A DNA stretch of 64,000 nucleotides, from contig WTPW01000445.1 of assembly GCA_009809945.1 (NCBI GenBank), forward strand, positions 355,577 through 419,576, read 5' to 3'. A program made the translations under genes and the position numbers. Shown piece by piece: positions 32,640-43,999 of the stretch (position 1 is its first letter; each line of letters opens with the position of its first letter). The DNA is from Gigaspora margarita. Taxonomy: Eukaryota; Glomeromycota; Glomeromycetes; Diversisporales; Gigasporaceae. Under the pieces are notes generated by a model. It was not told where the DNA came from. It searched no databases and worked only from the letters and a program-made list of their open reading frames with translations.

Positions 32640-34480
32640 GGATAATTATCGTAGCGCCAATGCTGTGAAATAGTTGTACAAATACTAACCTCTAATTGGG
32701 TATAGCCCTAAATGGATGGTATCATGATTTAACTTCGCCCGTTTATAACTCTATATGGTCAAGTTGTTATGCTTTAACGCTTTTGATTAGTTATACAACT
32801 GTCAAAATGTTAAAAACTAATATATCGATGAGCAAGTTATAATCAGGAATATCATCACGATAGTACCAAATCAGCCTTAGCCACATTTGCACATACAGTA
32901 TCATGTGTCGATTATAACGGTAAATCAAGTATCGCACTGGAATTTTGTTAAGCTTGTCGGTCATTCTCGACTGAGAGAAATTAAGGTAACACCGCATAAA
33001 TTTTAATACTGGCTATTGATTATTAAAGCCGGTTAAGTTTTTATTGCTATTTTAGCTTCGACCTAGGCCAAAATAAATTGGTAAAAAATGCGATGCTAGA
33101 TGTTTGATCAACATATTTTGTAATAGCATAAATAAGGAAGTTCATAGCGATTATTCTAAATTTGTAAATCGGGCTTAAATATATGCGTAGCGTGTAAAAT
33201 TATTACCCGTATACCTTTCAATAAGTTAATAATCCCAATATAGAAAATGTGCGATTGTTGATTGAATTGCCGTGTCCAATAATTGTGGTGCCGAATTTAG
33301 TAAACAATTTAATTATTTGTTTACGTAGTAATCATCGTGCTAAAATATCGGTATGATACCAAATAAAAATTGGTAGTTGATGCCACAAGAATTTTCTGTA
33401 ACAGCTATCACGAGGATCTACCTAATTCTGATTTGTAAGTTTTATCAATGTGCTTTTGAACGAATAACTTTTTCCTAAGTCTATCTTAATTTATCCCCTC
33501 CATATTAAAAAATAAACCCCCTTTTTAGCTATGCTTTTTTGTTCTTACCGTATTTATTTAAAAACTACATATTTTAATATTATATACCCGTATAAGTAAT
33601 CAAATTGTAAATAGTGAACGCTTTATTTCTTTTTATATTTGTTGGAAATTTTACTAAAATTAAGGTACTATTTACTTATTACATATATGCGCGTCACATT
33701 CCTATTATACAAATAGGTTGTACTTCAGTCAATTTATGTTCTAACCTCTAAATATTTTGTATTTATATGAATCAAAAAAAATTTATTACATACCCTAAAT
33801 TCACTTAACGTTTATCATATACATGCATCTTTACTGCCTTTATGCATGTACTATGTTTATACCAGTTACTTTCTGAGTAAGTTTCTTACCTTTCTATTTT
33901 ATGCTCGCGTATATCCTTTTATAGTAATTATCGTTAATAGTTACTCATTTATGCACTATCCCATTATGTTTCATTAAATTGTGTAATACTACCGGAAACA
34001 AAGTGACGGTCACATCTAGTTGCATTTAAAAAAACGTGTAGGATATACTGCATAACGGTTATTCTAAATTTGTAGATACGGCTCGAAAAACAAGCCCTCT
34101 AACAGGTTATTAATGATCCCAAATATAGAAATATGCAATTGTTGATTTACTGTGTTCAATAATTGTGGTGCCAAATTTAGTAAGGAATTTAATTATTTGT
34201 TACGTAGTCATTATCGTGTTAAATTATCGTTACGATGCTAAATAAAGCAATGTGTGATAGTTTTATGAAGTGTTAAGTTATTATAGCGACACGCGATTGA
34301 TTTAAATTCAATGCTGAATATAACATACTATAGTTTGTTGTATAAATTTTTCCAATAAAGGGGGGTTTCTTTCAATATATAATTCAATTTATTCATTTTT
34401 CAACCCACTAATATTTCGTGCAATATTTTGTGAATACAAATATTTACCTCGTATTTTTTTTTTTTACCAAAGACAACAAT
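32640..34480. other. Non-coding region with an internal direct duplication
   Basis: No gene recognised over 1.8 kb. A ~210-bp segment at about 33137-33370 recurs at about 34035-34250; shared words include GGTTATTCTAAATTTGTA-like, CAATAATTGTGGTGCC and TTTAATTATTTGTTACGTAG. The duplication suggests an old tandem or element insertion within the large element. Confidence 0.55.
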
Positions 34481-34484
34481 TACA

Positions 34485-36303
34485 ATGCAAACATCAAATA
34501 ATAAACGAAAGGGAGAGGTCATTGCATCACAGGATGAACCCACTAAAACCAAATTGTCGAGACAGGCCAGTACACGTAAAAATAAAAAACTTAGGCGTGA
34601 GCAGAAACAAACCGAGATGCTTCGTAGCCCGAATGATGACATTCTTCCAGTAATTGATGACATTACCTTTGATCCATCCCAGGTATATATTGCCTTTAGT
34701 ATAGCCAAAATTGTTTTTTCTTGTTTGGTTGCTTTTGAGTAAAGTGGGTCAGTTAGTACTTTGGTGAGGCGGGCTCATTCGTTCTCTACAAAAACATGCA
34801 ATCCTTCAGGAAAAAAATCATTCATGTTTATTTGCATTATTATATCTATACATTTTAACAATGAAAATTTCAATTATTTTACTAGCATAGAATCCAATCC
34901 ACTACTCAAAAATTGTCTGCTATCGACAATATTTATTACTTGAAAAGGGAATGGAGAAGCATTCCTCTCTGTCCTTCTGATAGAATATCTTCTAAAAAAA
35001 ATATGACCCATCATAATATATCGGCTAAAGACTTACTCATTGAAATGTTACTGAGGGAGGCATCTGCTAGCAATAATTCTATTGACTTACCCGAAATTCC
35101 TCCAGATTTTTTATCTCTAGTTTATAGTGATATTATTAAGGAAAAGAATGATGTTAAAGGACCATTGGACGTTGATACTAATAACAAANGTTTGTGGATT
35201 GCTTTTGGGCGGTGGTTAGGTTTAAGGAGATCAAAAGGACNGCTAAGAAGGAAGCATGTGTGCGAACACCTCAGACTATTATGGAAAAAACTTCAGCATG
35301 CTTATGTTGAGTTGCAAAATTTCTTTGATATGGCTACTATACGTAAAAGTCAGAAAGAAAAAACACAGCTTATCGTATCGACACGAAATAATAACAAATC
35401 ACTAGATAAGCTAGTTCAACTTGAACACATTTTTGAACCTAAATGCATTACGGACCTGGGCCACCGAACGTTAATTCACTTGGAGCAACTCGATGATCCA
35501 GATACTGTTACAACCGCATTTAATATTGTAAATTGGTACTATTTCCATTTATTAGAAAATCCTTCACACCGAAGTAAAGGATTTTGGACCAATTTTATTG
35601 AGCATTTTGGAGCTTACACAAGAAACAATTTACTTCCCTTCACAAGCTCTAACACAGCGAGTACGCATAACATTAATCATCATGAATGCGTCAATAAATT
35701 ACTTCAGGGTCTTAGGAAATTATCAGAAAGTATCAATCAGTTTCTTTAAGAGTATTATGTGAATTTATATACGAAATTAAGTAAATTATCATGGGGTCCA
35801 TTCGCTCCAAAGGGACATTTGGGGTTTTCCCAATAATAGCCATCAACTTTAATACTATTAGTGACTATCATTGGGATGATCATGATGAACCAAATAGTCT
35901 GTGTGTTTTAGTCACACTGGGAGATTTCGAAGGAGGAGAATTGTGTTTTCCTCAACTTCAAGTAGTTGTACATCTTCGGCCAGGACAAGTAGTAGTATTT
36001 GTATCCCGTCTATTGCTCCATGGAAATTTTACAGTTACAAAAGGCATCTGGCATAGTATTGTGTACTTTGTGCATGATACATTCTTTCATAATTTACGGA
36101 ATTTTGATCCTATATATCTTGAGGCTGGAATTGAGAAAGGTAATGGGCCAATAGTTTCTGAGAAGGACTTTAATAATGCTAAAGGTTTAAACCATCGCAA
36201 CCAACCTCCCAAACTGAAAGCAAACCAAATACAAATCCCTTCCACTGTCTCTGATCGTAGACGAGGATATATAAGTATGAATTATTTTATGATTAATATA
36301 TAA
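34485..36303 (+). pseudogene. 2-oxoglutarate/Fe(II) oxygenase-like gene, part of the element
   Basis: The N-terminus is basic (KKLRREQKQTEML). A helical middle region (LLIEMLLREASASNNS ... FGRWLGLRRSKG) precedes a double-stranded beta-helix oxygenase core at 35791-36200: INFNTISDYHWDDHDEPNSL gives the HxD iron ligands, FEGGELCFPQLQV and HLRPGQVVVF the central strands, and LLLHGNFTVTKG the distal His. This pattern fits the TET/JBP-like dioxygenases that fungi carry with transposons, which modify bases in DNA. Short gaps could be introns or damage; I do not resolve which. Two ambiguous bases lie in the middle part. Confidence 0.6.
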
Positions 36304-36756
36304 AAATATTATCATTATTAATACTTTTATAGATTTAGCACATGCTCAACGAGGTTTAAGGGCAGAAGATCCGCTTCCAGATTTATAGCAATATTATTTT
36401 GCTTCTACTACTGTATACTCATGTGATTAAAACTTGTACGTAAATCTGAAATCGATCAAAAATATTGTTGAAACATTATTTGGTTATATAATACAAATAT
36501 TTATTATTATTAGATAGATAAGCCTCTTAAAGATGTGAAGCATAATTTATATGCCACAATGCTTGTTAAAAAAAATACTACATGTTTGTTTTCATCCCTC
36601 TACTCAGCCTAAAATAATGCGAGCTATATAACAATAGTTTTGAATTTCCCTTATATAAACCTTCTTTTTTTTCTGCTCTCTTAAAAAATTTTAAATCCTT
36701 TTAACATAAATAACATTAGATTGTTTTTGTGTTGATAAGATAATTGCTACAACTAT

Positions 36757-36925
36757 TTGTTACGAGTATACTTAGTTATGCAAAAAATTTTGTTTCTACT
36801 ATTGAAGTGATAGGGCCTCTGACTATGTGTGTTGTGAGGTTTAACATACTCATAATTACCGTTTGGTAGCTTAGTACTTTGGTGAAGGTAGTTGTTTGTT
36901 CTGCAAAAAATACACAATCTAGTCA
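36757..36925 (+). repeat. About 170-bp direct repeat, first copy
   Basis: Contains TTAGTTATGCAAAAAATTT, GATAGGGCCTCTGACTATGT and CAGTACTTTGG-like words that recur in the same order at 37310-37475. A partial third copy (TTAGTACTTTGGTGA...) lies at about 34750-34812. Confidence 0.75.
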
Positions 36926-37081
36926 CCCTTAATCATATAGTTTTCTTAGGTGTAGTTATAGCCTTTTGAGGCAGGCTTAGGGTCCGACTATTATCTCCTT
37001 GCAATTTATTTTTTTTCTATGCTTATAAAACCCCAATTTTAGAGGGTGTGATCGTTAGTTATAATTGTCTTCATAGCAGGA

Positions 37082-37125
37082 GGGGAAGACCCGATGAGCT
37101 TCCCGCAGTTTAGTCCACTGAGCTA
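37082..37125 (-). repeat. tRNA-like A/B-box sequence, possible SINE head
   Basis: On the minus strand TAGCTCAGTGG (37115-37125) matches the polymerase III A box, and CGGGTCTTCCCC (37082-37093) sits at about the right distance for a B box. No full cloverleaf can be drawn, so it is not a working tRNA gene. Two ~170-bp direct repeats flank it. Confidence 0.35.
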
Positions 37126-37309
37126 TGAGATAAGAAATAGCTTTGAATGTATCCACCTCGAAATTTACATAAGTACATAACATGTTGCTATATTATCATT
37201 TACGATCTATTCCGAAAATTTTATGATATGCTGGATGAATTGGGTAAGTAATATGTTTTTATTTTCTTGTACAAGATTATATTGCGTCGATAGATCAATC
37301 ACCCAGGTT

Positions 37310-37475
37310 ACTTGTTACGGGTACGTATAGTTATGCAAAAAATTTCGCTTGAGTCTTTACCTCTTGACGATAGGGCCTCTGACTATGTGTGTTGTGTATT
37401 TGAAAGTGCATAATTATCATTGCTGGTGGCCCAGTACTTTGGCCTGGGTGGTTTGTTCAGTCCGCAAATATAATC
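37310..37475 (+). repeat. About 170-bp direct repeat, second copy
   Basis: Second copy of the 36757-36925 unit, with GATAGGGCCTCTGACTATGT identical in both and the ends more diverged. Confidence 0.75.
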
Positions 37476-37919
37476 AATTGGATGATTTAGCTGGATCGCA
37501 TAAAATATAATTTAATATTATTTCTTAATTTTTTATATGAGGTACAACTCGAATACGAGGAATGGTACAAGTAAAAATTTTCCCAGTATCGAACATATGA
37601 AGGTGAGTATTGTTATCAAAATGGAATTGGGGTTGAAAAGAATGAATAAGATTTTACTTATTATAAACAAATAACCAGAACCACAAATTTTTGCTCTCGT
37701 AAATGTTATCCAGACTGCCACTTTCTCAGAATAAAGCTAAATGTAAAATATTTTTACAAATTATTTTGAGCCAGATCTGGAAGATAACTCGAGAATCTAA
37801 TCTCATTAAAATTGAATCGCATTATTCTAGAGGATAAAGTTATTAAACCCAATAGGTCTAAATCCCTAAATAGGATATAAATTGTATAATCTCTAAAACA
37901 CACTATAATAAGTCGTAAA

Positions 37920-38471
37920 ATGGTTAGCATAAACACTCGTGGAACTGATTGTACTAATGCTGAATGGATTGAATATTGTAATATGCTACAAATTCGTGAT
38001 AATGAAACTCCCAGTGAGTGGATGAAACGAATTTGGAAACGTCTTACATATTTCAGAGAAAATGATCTCTTACCTAACAAAAAATACTTTGAAGCTAGAA
38101 AAGAAATACTACTTTGGAATGGGATTCGTAGATGTTATGATAGTTATGCACCTGAAATTGGTATTGCCATCTGTTTCTCATGTAATAAATTAATATATGT
38201 TGGACAACGAACCAAAAATATTGGAAATTATAATCATATAGGAATTGAAAAACATTGGGCTACTCATTGCACAGGAAATAGCTTTTGCAATGTAAGTTAT
38301 GATGAATATTTACAGAGAGTTGAGCAAAAAGCTATTTATGGGTATAATTACGATAATGAATATGCATTGCAACGATATGGAATATGGATGCAGAATGCTA
38401 TTAAAAAAATTGAATGTGCCAGAGAGGTTGGACAAAAAATTCAAGCCTGTACAATTATACAAAGGAGATAG
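37920..38471 (+). CDS. Hypothetical protein with CxxC...H...C site, 183 residues
   Basis: Recognisable blocks: NAEWIEYCNMLQI, PSEWMKRIWKRLTYFRENDL, then ICFSCNKLIYVGQRTKN and EKHWATHCTG, which may bind one zinc (CxxC...H...C). The end reads IQACTIIQRR, an IQ-motif-like turn, and the coding look continues to about 38579 (MCALMLAEHYKLLWAVREEM). I do not recognise a family with known function; similar proteins are common in Glomeromycotina genomes by my recollection. Confidence 0.45.
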   Translation: MVSINTRGTDCTNAEWIEYCNMLQIRDNETPSEWMKRIWKRLTYFRENDLLPNKKYFEARKEILLWNGIRRCYDSYAPEIGIAICFSCNKLIYVGQRTKNIGNYNHIGIEKHWATHCTGNSFCNVSYDEYLQRVEQKAIYGYNYDNEYALQRYGIWMQNAIKKIECAREVGQKIQACTIIQRR

Positions 38472-38579
38472 TTAGAAATTTTCTATAAACCTGAAGGTAT
38501 GTGCGCTTTAATGCTAGCTGAACATTATAAATTACTATGGGCAGTTAGAGAAGAAATGCGCCTAATTAACAGCGCATAA

Positions 38580-38940
38580 TTTATCAAATACCTATTTATA
38601 AATAACTTATTCATATATATATCTTTAAAATAAAGCTACCAAAAGTATTCTTTAAGGGCTAGTACTTTAGACTTTATTTCTGTTATTTCGTGAAGATTAA
38701 TAGCTTTTTTTTATATCAACCTGTTTTATAGATCACAAAAAATCCCTAGTGTAGATAATGTATCAAGCTCATTATTTTTTACATCACTCTAACTCCATTA
38801 CAGGCTGGATATGTACAGCTTCTTAGGCCAAGGGCAACCCTAAAGGGTTATAATATAAGAAGTGGCAGATAGATATACTATATTAATGTGCCAATAAATA
38901 ATAGTAAAAAATAATTATTTGATTGTCAAACCTTACTTTA
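38580..38940. other. Gap between convergent genes
   Basis: No coding frame; AT-rich with no clear terminator. Lies between the plus-strand hypothetical gene and the minus-strand ATPase. Confidence 0.35.
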
Positions 38941-39738
38941 TTAATTTAATTTTAATGGGGTATCCCAACCTTTTCTGATATAGAGAGGGTTCTCTTTCGC
39001 TCTAGTTAAATCGATTATAATAAATTCTCGACCTTGGAGATTTTTATCAAGTATATCAACAACATTACGCCAATTTTTTGTATATCGTCTAGCAATATTA
39101 ACTAACTCATCATAGGTACCACTACCATTAAAGAGAACAATATAATCGAGATTTTTTCTTATTAATTTTGGACAGTCGAAGCAGGATTGTGTAGTATATA
39201 TATTACTAATGTTTTTATGCCGTCCTTTGGTAAAATAACAAGCAATTTTTTCTTGTATTTTTTTAGGTTCGGTACACACATCTTCAAATATAGCTACTGT
39301 TCCTCTTTCAGGAGAGAAGTCATCAACTTTTGGCATTTTGTCAGGTTTTAATGCTCGGAATGTAATATCTTCACGATATGATTTGGGACTATTTGCAATA
39401 ATTTTATAACAATCCCACAAATGACTATATTTCGGCTCCTTGAGGTGACGTCTGATCAAAATCAAATCATTATTCTTAATATATCTCGTTCCACCCTTTT
39501 TTCCACTAAACATTCGAAACATCTTATCCCCAAGTAAAAGACTAATAATCATATTTGTTTTTCCAGATCTAGTTCGTCCACTGACTAATAAGTTAAAAGG
39601 CCACTGTGGACATGAGTTAATGCTATTGAATCTTTCTATATTTTTGTATTCGTCAATATTAAGTATGAATATTTCACATGGATCAAGTTTTTCTATTGCA
39701 GAGCAATAAGTCTTTGTCTCTACTTTCATATTGGTCAC
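38941..39738 (-). CDS. A32/FtsK-HerA-like genome-packaging ATPase, 265 residues
   Basis: Would pump element DNA into a particle. Walker A is seen at about residues 52-62 ([12 protein letters not shown]), Walker B at about 146-155 (TVAIFEDVC), and a downstream polar motif ([15 protein letters not shown]) corresponds to the conserved Gln/Asn strand. The length of 265 suits the Polinton/virophage/large-DNA-virus ATPases (about 220-280). It starts [10 protein letters not shown] and seems whole. With the polymerase and integrase it makes the Polinton core set; a packaging enzyme implies a capsid somewhere, although no standard capsid gene is visible. Confidence 0.85.
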   Translation of the reverse strand: MTNMKVETKTYCSAIEKLDPCEIFILNIDEYKNIERFNSINSCPQWPFNLLVSGRTRSGKTNMIISLLLGDKMFRMFSGKKGGTRYIKNNDLILIRRHLKEPKYSHLWDCYKIIANSPKSYREDITFRALKPDKMPKVDDFSPERGTVAIFEDVCTEPKKIQEKIACYFTKGRHKNISNIYTTQSCFDCPKLIRKNLDYIVLFNGSGTYDELVNIARRYTKNWRNVVDILDKNLQGREFIIIDLTRAKENPLYIRKGWDTPLKLN

Positions 39739-39849
39739 TAATTATTATATAGAAAAATAATGATCTTTATTGATATATATACATATCCACCCAATTTTTT
39801 ATCATAATAGCCAGTCTGATAAATATGACATAGCAAATCATGAATTTAT

Positions 39850-40410
39850 TCTTTATACGATAAATAACCTTTCTTCTGCAATTCACTTTTGATATAGAGA
39901 ACCAAATCACATGTATATGGCACTTTGATAAGATCTATACCTTCTTGAGCACATTTATTTCGCTTTTTTTGATCTCTGATTTTTTGTTGTTCCAAGTCTA
40001 CCTTGCCTCATCTATGGAACATTGGATTCTCAGAAAAATGTTGAGACCCCTGGAATTTGTATGCCAATTTTAATTCTTCATTATATCCATCTAATTGCAT
40101 CCCATTCAAAAATGATGGTTTACAAGATGGAAATTTCCTATCTAACAGATCCTCAAAAATATATCTACAGCGACGCTCATCGTTGTGATGGAAGCAAAGT
40201 GGGCACCATTCAAATTTTGTAGCTATTAATGGGTATGGATATTCCCACTGGTGTTTTCCATTACTACATGACCAAAGATATACATTCTGATCATTGATTC
40301 GTCCAGTTTTAGTTAAAATATATCCACCACGTTTCGAGGCATATTGTTCTGCTATATTAAATTCATTATTGGAAACACGAATAAAATGTATTAATCTAGA
40401 GAGATGATAT
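39850..40410 (-). pseudogene. Zinc-ribbon plus endonuclease-like protein, part of the element
   Basis: The order on the minus strand is a treble-clef-like zinc segment ([13 protein letters not shown], then EWCPLCFHH), [18 protein letters not shown], then [20 protein letters not shown] and [13 protein letters not shown], finishing GIDLIKVPY. The D-G-Y..(E)..LKLA..(Q)G.QH and RD..K pattern is that of Vsr/PD-(D/E)XK-like nucleases found with zinc ribbons in large DNA viruses and in fungal repeat families. It could be a homing-type nuclease. It appears broken. It lies directly downstream of the integrase on the same strand. Confidence 0.55.
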
Positions 40411-40412
40411 TT

Positions 40413-41500
40413 TCATATAAATTCATCAGGTGGATACTCAACTTTTTCAGGATTCTCAATGGCTTGAAGTTCTTCTCTCTTAAATGGCCGGTATGGATTG
40501 CGACCCATCAAATGAGCGGTTGATTCAATGGGCTGGTCTTCCAGGTAATATAAGACAGGTTGTAGTAGATTCTTACCAATAATAACTTTTGCAATTTTAT
40601 AAATACGCAATGAGAAGTATGGATCAGTTTTTCTATGTATGTGTCCTCCTTCTAATTCACCCGGTTTTAATAAATACCTTACAGTTGTTCCTTTCTGTAA
40701 GTGCAGTTCATCTTTTCTGATAGGTCTCTTAGGTTTGGTGGATACTTTAGGTATTACTTCCTGCAACGTCATTGCATATGATGGGGACATGCCTATTAAT
40801 CACGTTTTATTATTATTCATATAATCGATAATTTTCTAAAGTATTTTGTTCCATAATTTTGAGCATTCACCCTCTTTGAGTTTTCCCTCAATAGCATATT
40901 GAATTTTATATATAAGTTTTGCTAAATCTTGTTTGAATTTTTTAACTAATGCTAAACTCTCAAAGCTATAAAGATCTACAACTCTTATAGGAACATTATA
41001 ACGCTCCATTCCTCGTGCAAATGATCCTTTAAACTCCCAAGCACCATCCACCATTAATAAGGTGGGCCATGTAAGTGGATTTTTGGGATCATTGTATATT
41101 TTTTCGATGACATTCCAAACTTCTAAACTTTTCTTTGATGTCAATGCTACAGCAAATTTAAATCTCGTTGCCACATCTATCAGTACCAAGGTGTGTAAAT
41201 ATACTTTTCCCCTTTTCTGATCGTCATAAACATGGGGTAGCAGGTCATATTGATGTAATTTGTTGGGAATTTGACATTTAGAAAAGCTGGCCTGAGCCTT
41301 AATTTTTGGTGGGTGTTTATATATTTGGTAATTATACTGATTTTCTAACCACTTGGTTATATCTTTGAGTCTGAAATGTGCATATCCGTCTTTTTTACAA
41401 GCTTTTTGCAGAGCTTTTGCATTGGAATGGAATCCAGGTATATTATAATAAATTAATCGAAGAACATTCGCAATTCCTCATCTGCTTGTATAATAATACT
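40413..41500 (-). pseudogene. Retroviral-type DDE integrase (Polinton integrase)
   Basis: Inserts the element and makes the target duplication. The RNase-H-fold core reads HQYDLLPHVYDD, then LVLIDVATRFKFAVAL, and LLMVDGAWEFKGSF carrying the second catalytic Asp. The C-terminal part has KGTTVRYLLKPGELEGG, YKIAKVIIGKN and PVLYYLEDQP, typical of the SH3/chromo-like end of Polinton integrases, where the protein binds DNA or chromatin. An N-terminal zinc-binding region seems to lie upstream toward 41500. The gene looks broken in one or more places. Confidence 0.75.
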
Positions 41501-41582
41501 AGGTTGGCTCATTCTCATACATTTTAAAAAGGTAAATATTTTTATCTAGTAAAGTTTCCAGAAGCGCCAATATATTATAGGC

Positions 41583-42627
41583 TCATACAATGCTATCAAA
41601 TACGGTAGTGTCCCCACCTAGTGAAACAATCAAAAAATTCGAAGCTAGTTTGATTATAATAAAAAATTGATTCTGTAAATTACAATGTGATCTAGACTTA
41701 AAAGAGGATTATATTAATTATCTTGAAAAAGAAATCTCAATTCGGGATGAGGAGCTAGACCCATTGAGATCAGAAATTTCTAATCTTATAAAACAGTTAG
41801 AAAATGTATTTAAAGAATCTGAAAAGTGAGAAAATTATATAGATTATTTAGAAAAGTGGTTAGCATTTTTTCAGAATGAAATAGACAAGCTTAATAAAAA
41901 AATACTTGTTTTGTATAAAAATTCCAATGATACTATAGATATGGCGCAACAACCAGGATCACCTAGATTATCTCTACCTGAAAATCAAGCCACGATCCAA
42001 AATAATAGAATTCAGCGAGAGATTAATAATATTAGACAGTATTTTCAAAGCCCAGTTACAATAGCACCTACAATAAATGGTATTGTAGATTATCTTAATA
42101 TAATTTCAGATGCTGGCAATAGGTTTGAAAGATTGGTGCTAGAAATATATCCACGAGCAAATACCCATGCAATCAATGCAGAAAATCAAGTAGTAGATTT
42201 GCAAACCCAGTTAGCTGATTCACAAACCCAGTTAGCTAATTCACAAACCCAGTTAGCTACACTTCAAAATGACTATGATCTTCTTTATCAGGCTTATGAG
42301 GCCCACAGAACACAGCATAATATATTTAAACTCGAGAGCTTGTGGTCGAATTACAATCCGTATGCAAAAAGGCAAATATTAGAATCGCTTCTAGAAAGAT
42401 TTGCATTAAGATTCAAAAATAGACGAACCTATCAGCAATTACAAGAATATAAATCAGATGGGGCAATTACTACACACCTCTTAAATCTTACAAAAAACTG
42501 ATATAGCAAATGGAAAAATAAATGCAAAACTCTAAAAAATGACCTATTACTTTCTGATATTCAACTGGATAACAAGTGGGGTAAGTGGAAAAATCGGGCA
42601 CGAAATTCAGAACAATTAATTAATAAT
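41583..42627 (+). pseudogene. Coiled-coil N-terminal region upstream of the Gag-like domain
   Basis: Long heptad-rich stretches (DYINYLEKEISIRDEELDPL, EIDKLNKKIL) and a striking tandem of QTQLADSQTQLANSQTQLAT (near 42200-42260) predict an extended coiled coil. It lies directly upstream of the Gag-like domain on the same strand and probably belongs to the same gene. It appears damaged. Confidence 0.45.
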
Positions 42628-43960
42628 TTGAATCAGCAAATTTTTGCGCTACAGAATAACCCACTAAATATGGCAACAGTTGCAGGAGACTTAACTAGTA
42701 TTGCACCATTAATTGCAGAGATTCCAAATTATAGTGGACAAATTCTACCAGATCAATGGTATCAAAGAATTAATCAAATATTATCTTTACTATCAATTAC
42801 GGCAGCCGGCTTTAATGATGCACTTCGAGCAGATCTTTTAAAAAGTAAGATGGCTGGAAAATATACAAATATACCCGTTCAACATGCTGGTAATAATATT
42901 GATACCCCAGCCTGTTTTATTGTTTGGTTGCATCATAAATATCAAACAGAAACAGTTGGTACACAACAAGTTGCTACTCAAAGATTAGCACAAGAAAAAT
43001 TCTTACCATTTGATAATCCAGAAACATATGAGGCTAGAATCCATCCTCTTTTATTAGGGGTTGCCAATAGTGATGCCAATATCTTAGGACTTCTTAAGGG
43101 TCATTTATCAGGGAGCTTTATACTTGGATGAAAATCGCTAATCCTGATAACATTAATGCATTTTTTACAGAACTTAAAAATATGTGGTTAGAACGTCCTC
43201 CGAATTTGTATAAAGGCTCTATTACCGACCAAATCTCTCAAGCTCCATCTATTACATCCCAGCCAGCAATTACATCAAAAGAAATAATAAAATCAAAAAC
43301 TGAACCATATTCAGATATTAGTGCTAAAACAAGAGCTGAAATAGAAAATATAGTAAACTCACAATTTGATTTAAAAACCCAACAACTCCAAGTACAATCC
43401 CAACAACCTCCTCTACAACATAGTTCTTCACAATTACGACCACAAACTGCAGGAACATCTGAAAAAATTTATGAAGAAAATGTTAATAATTTATTACTAT
43501 GGCTTTATGGTAAAACTCCTGAATTTGTTCCTGTTCAAGCACCCTCTTTACCTCCAAAACCGCAGATAAAAAAGAATATTATCTCAAATACCAATGATGT
43601 TGATGAAATTACTAAAGGTATGGCAGATATGTCTTTAAATCTAGTAAAAATGTCTAAAAGCGTTAATGCTATTGCTAAGACCATTAAAAAATCTCAGCGG
43701 TATTGCTCAAATTGCAGTAGGATAGGACATAATTCTCGTAGCTGTTCTCGAAAGAAAAATAAAAAGAAGCAAAAAAAGAAAGGCAAAATTAATAATGCTC
43801 GTATAGATTCTGACTCAGATACTTCTTCTAATGAATCCAATTCTGATTCTAATTCTGCATCTGGATCCAGTTCTGAGGATAGTTCTTCTGAGAGTGAAAG
43901 TTTGAATGCTAATATTTCTAGATCAAAAAAAAAGTAAAGCAAAAAAGAAAATCGAATAAA
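42628..43960 (+). pseudogene. Gag-like capsid-domain gene with CCHC zinc knuckle
   Basis: The first half matches the retrotransposon Gag/capsid-like pattern: PNYSGQILPDQWYQRINQIL, LRADLLKSKMAGKY, FIVWLHHKYQTET, AQEKFLPFDNPETYEARIHP, then AFFTELKNMWLERPP. A proline/glutamine linker follows. Near 43705-43745 is a CCHC knuckle, YCSNCSRIGHNSRSCSRK, followed by a basic run and a Ser/Asp/Glu-rich tail. In retroelements such proteins self-assemble into capsids and bind nucleic acid. No LTRs or reverse transcriptase lie nearby, so a simple nested retrotransposon is not obvious. It looks broken in about one or two places. Confidence 0.65.
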
Positions 43961-43999
43961 TTATCTTCTAGAAAAAAGTCTATAAAATCTGAAAAAAAG

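Noticed and set aside
37082-37125. Functional tRNA gene
   Set aside because: A and B box-like words are present, but D, anticodon and acceptor stems cannot be paired.
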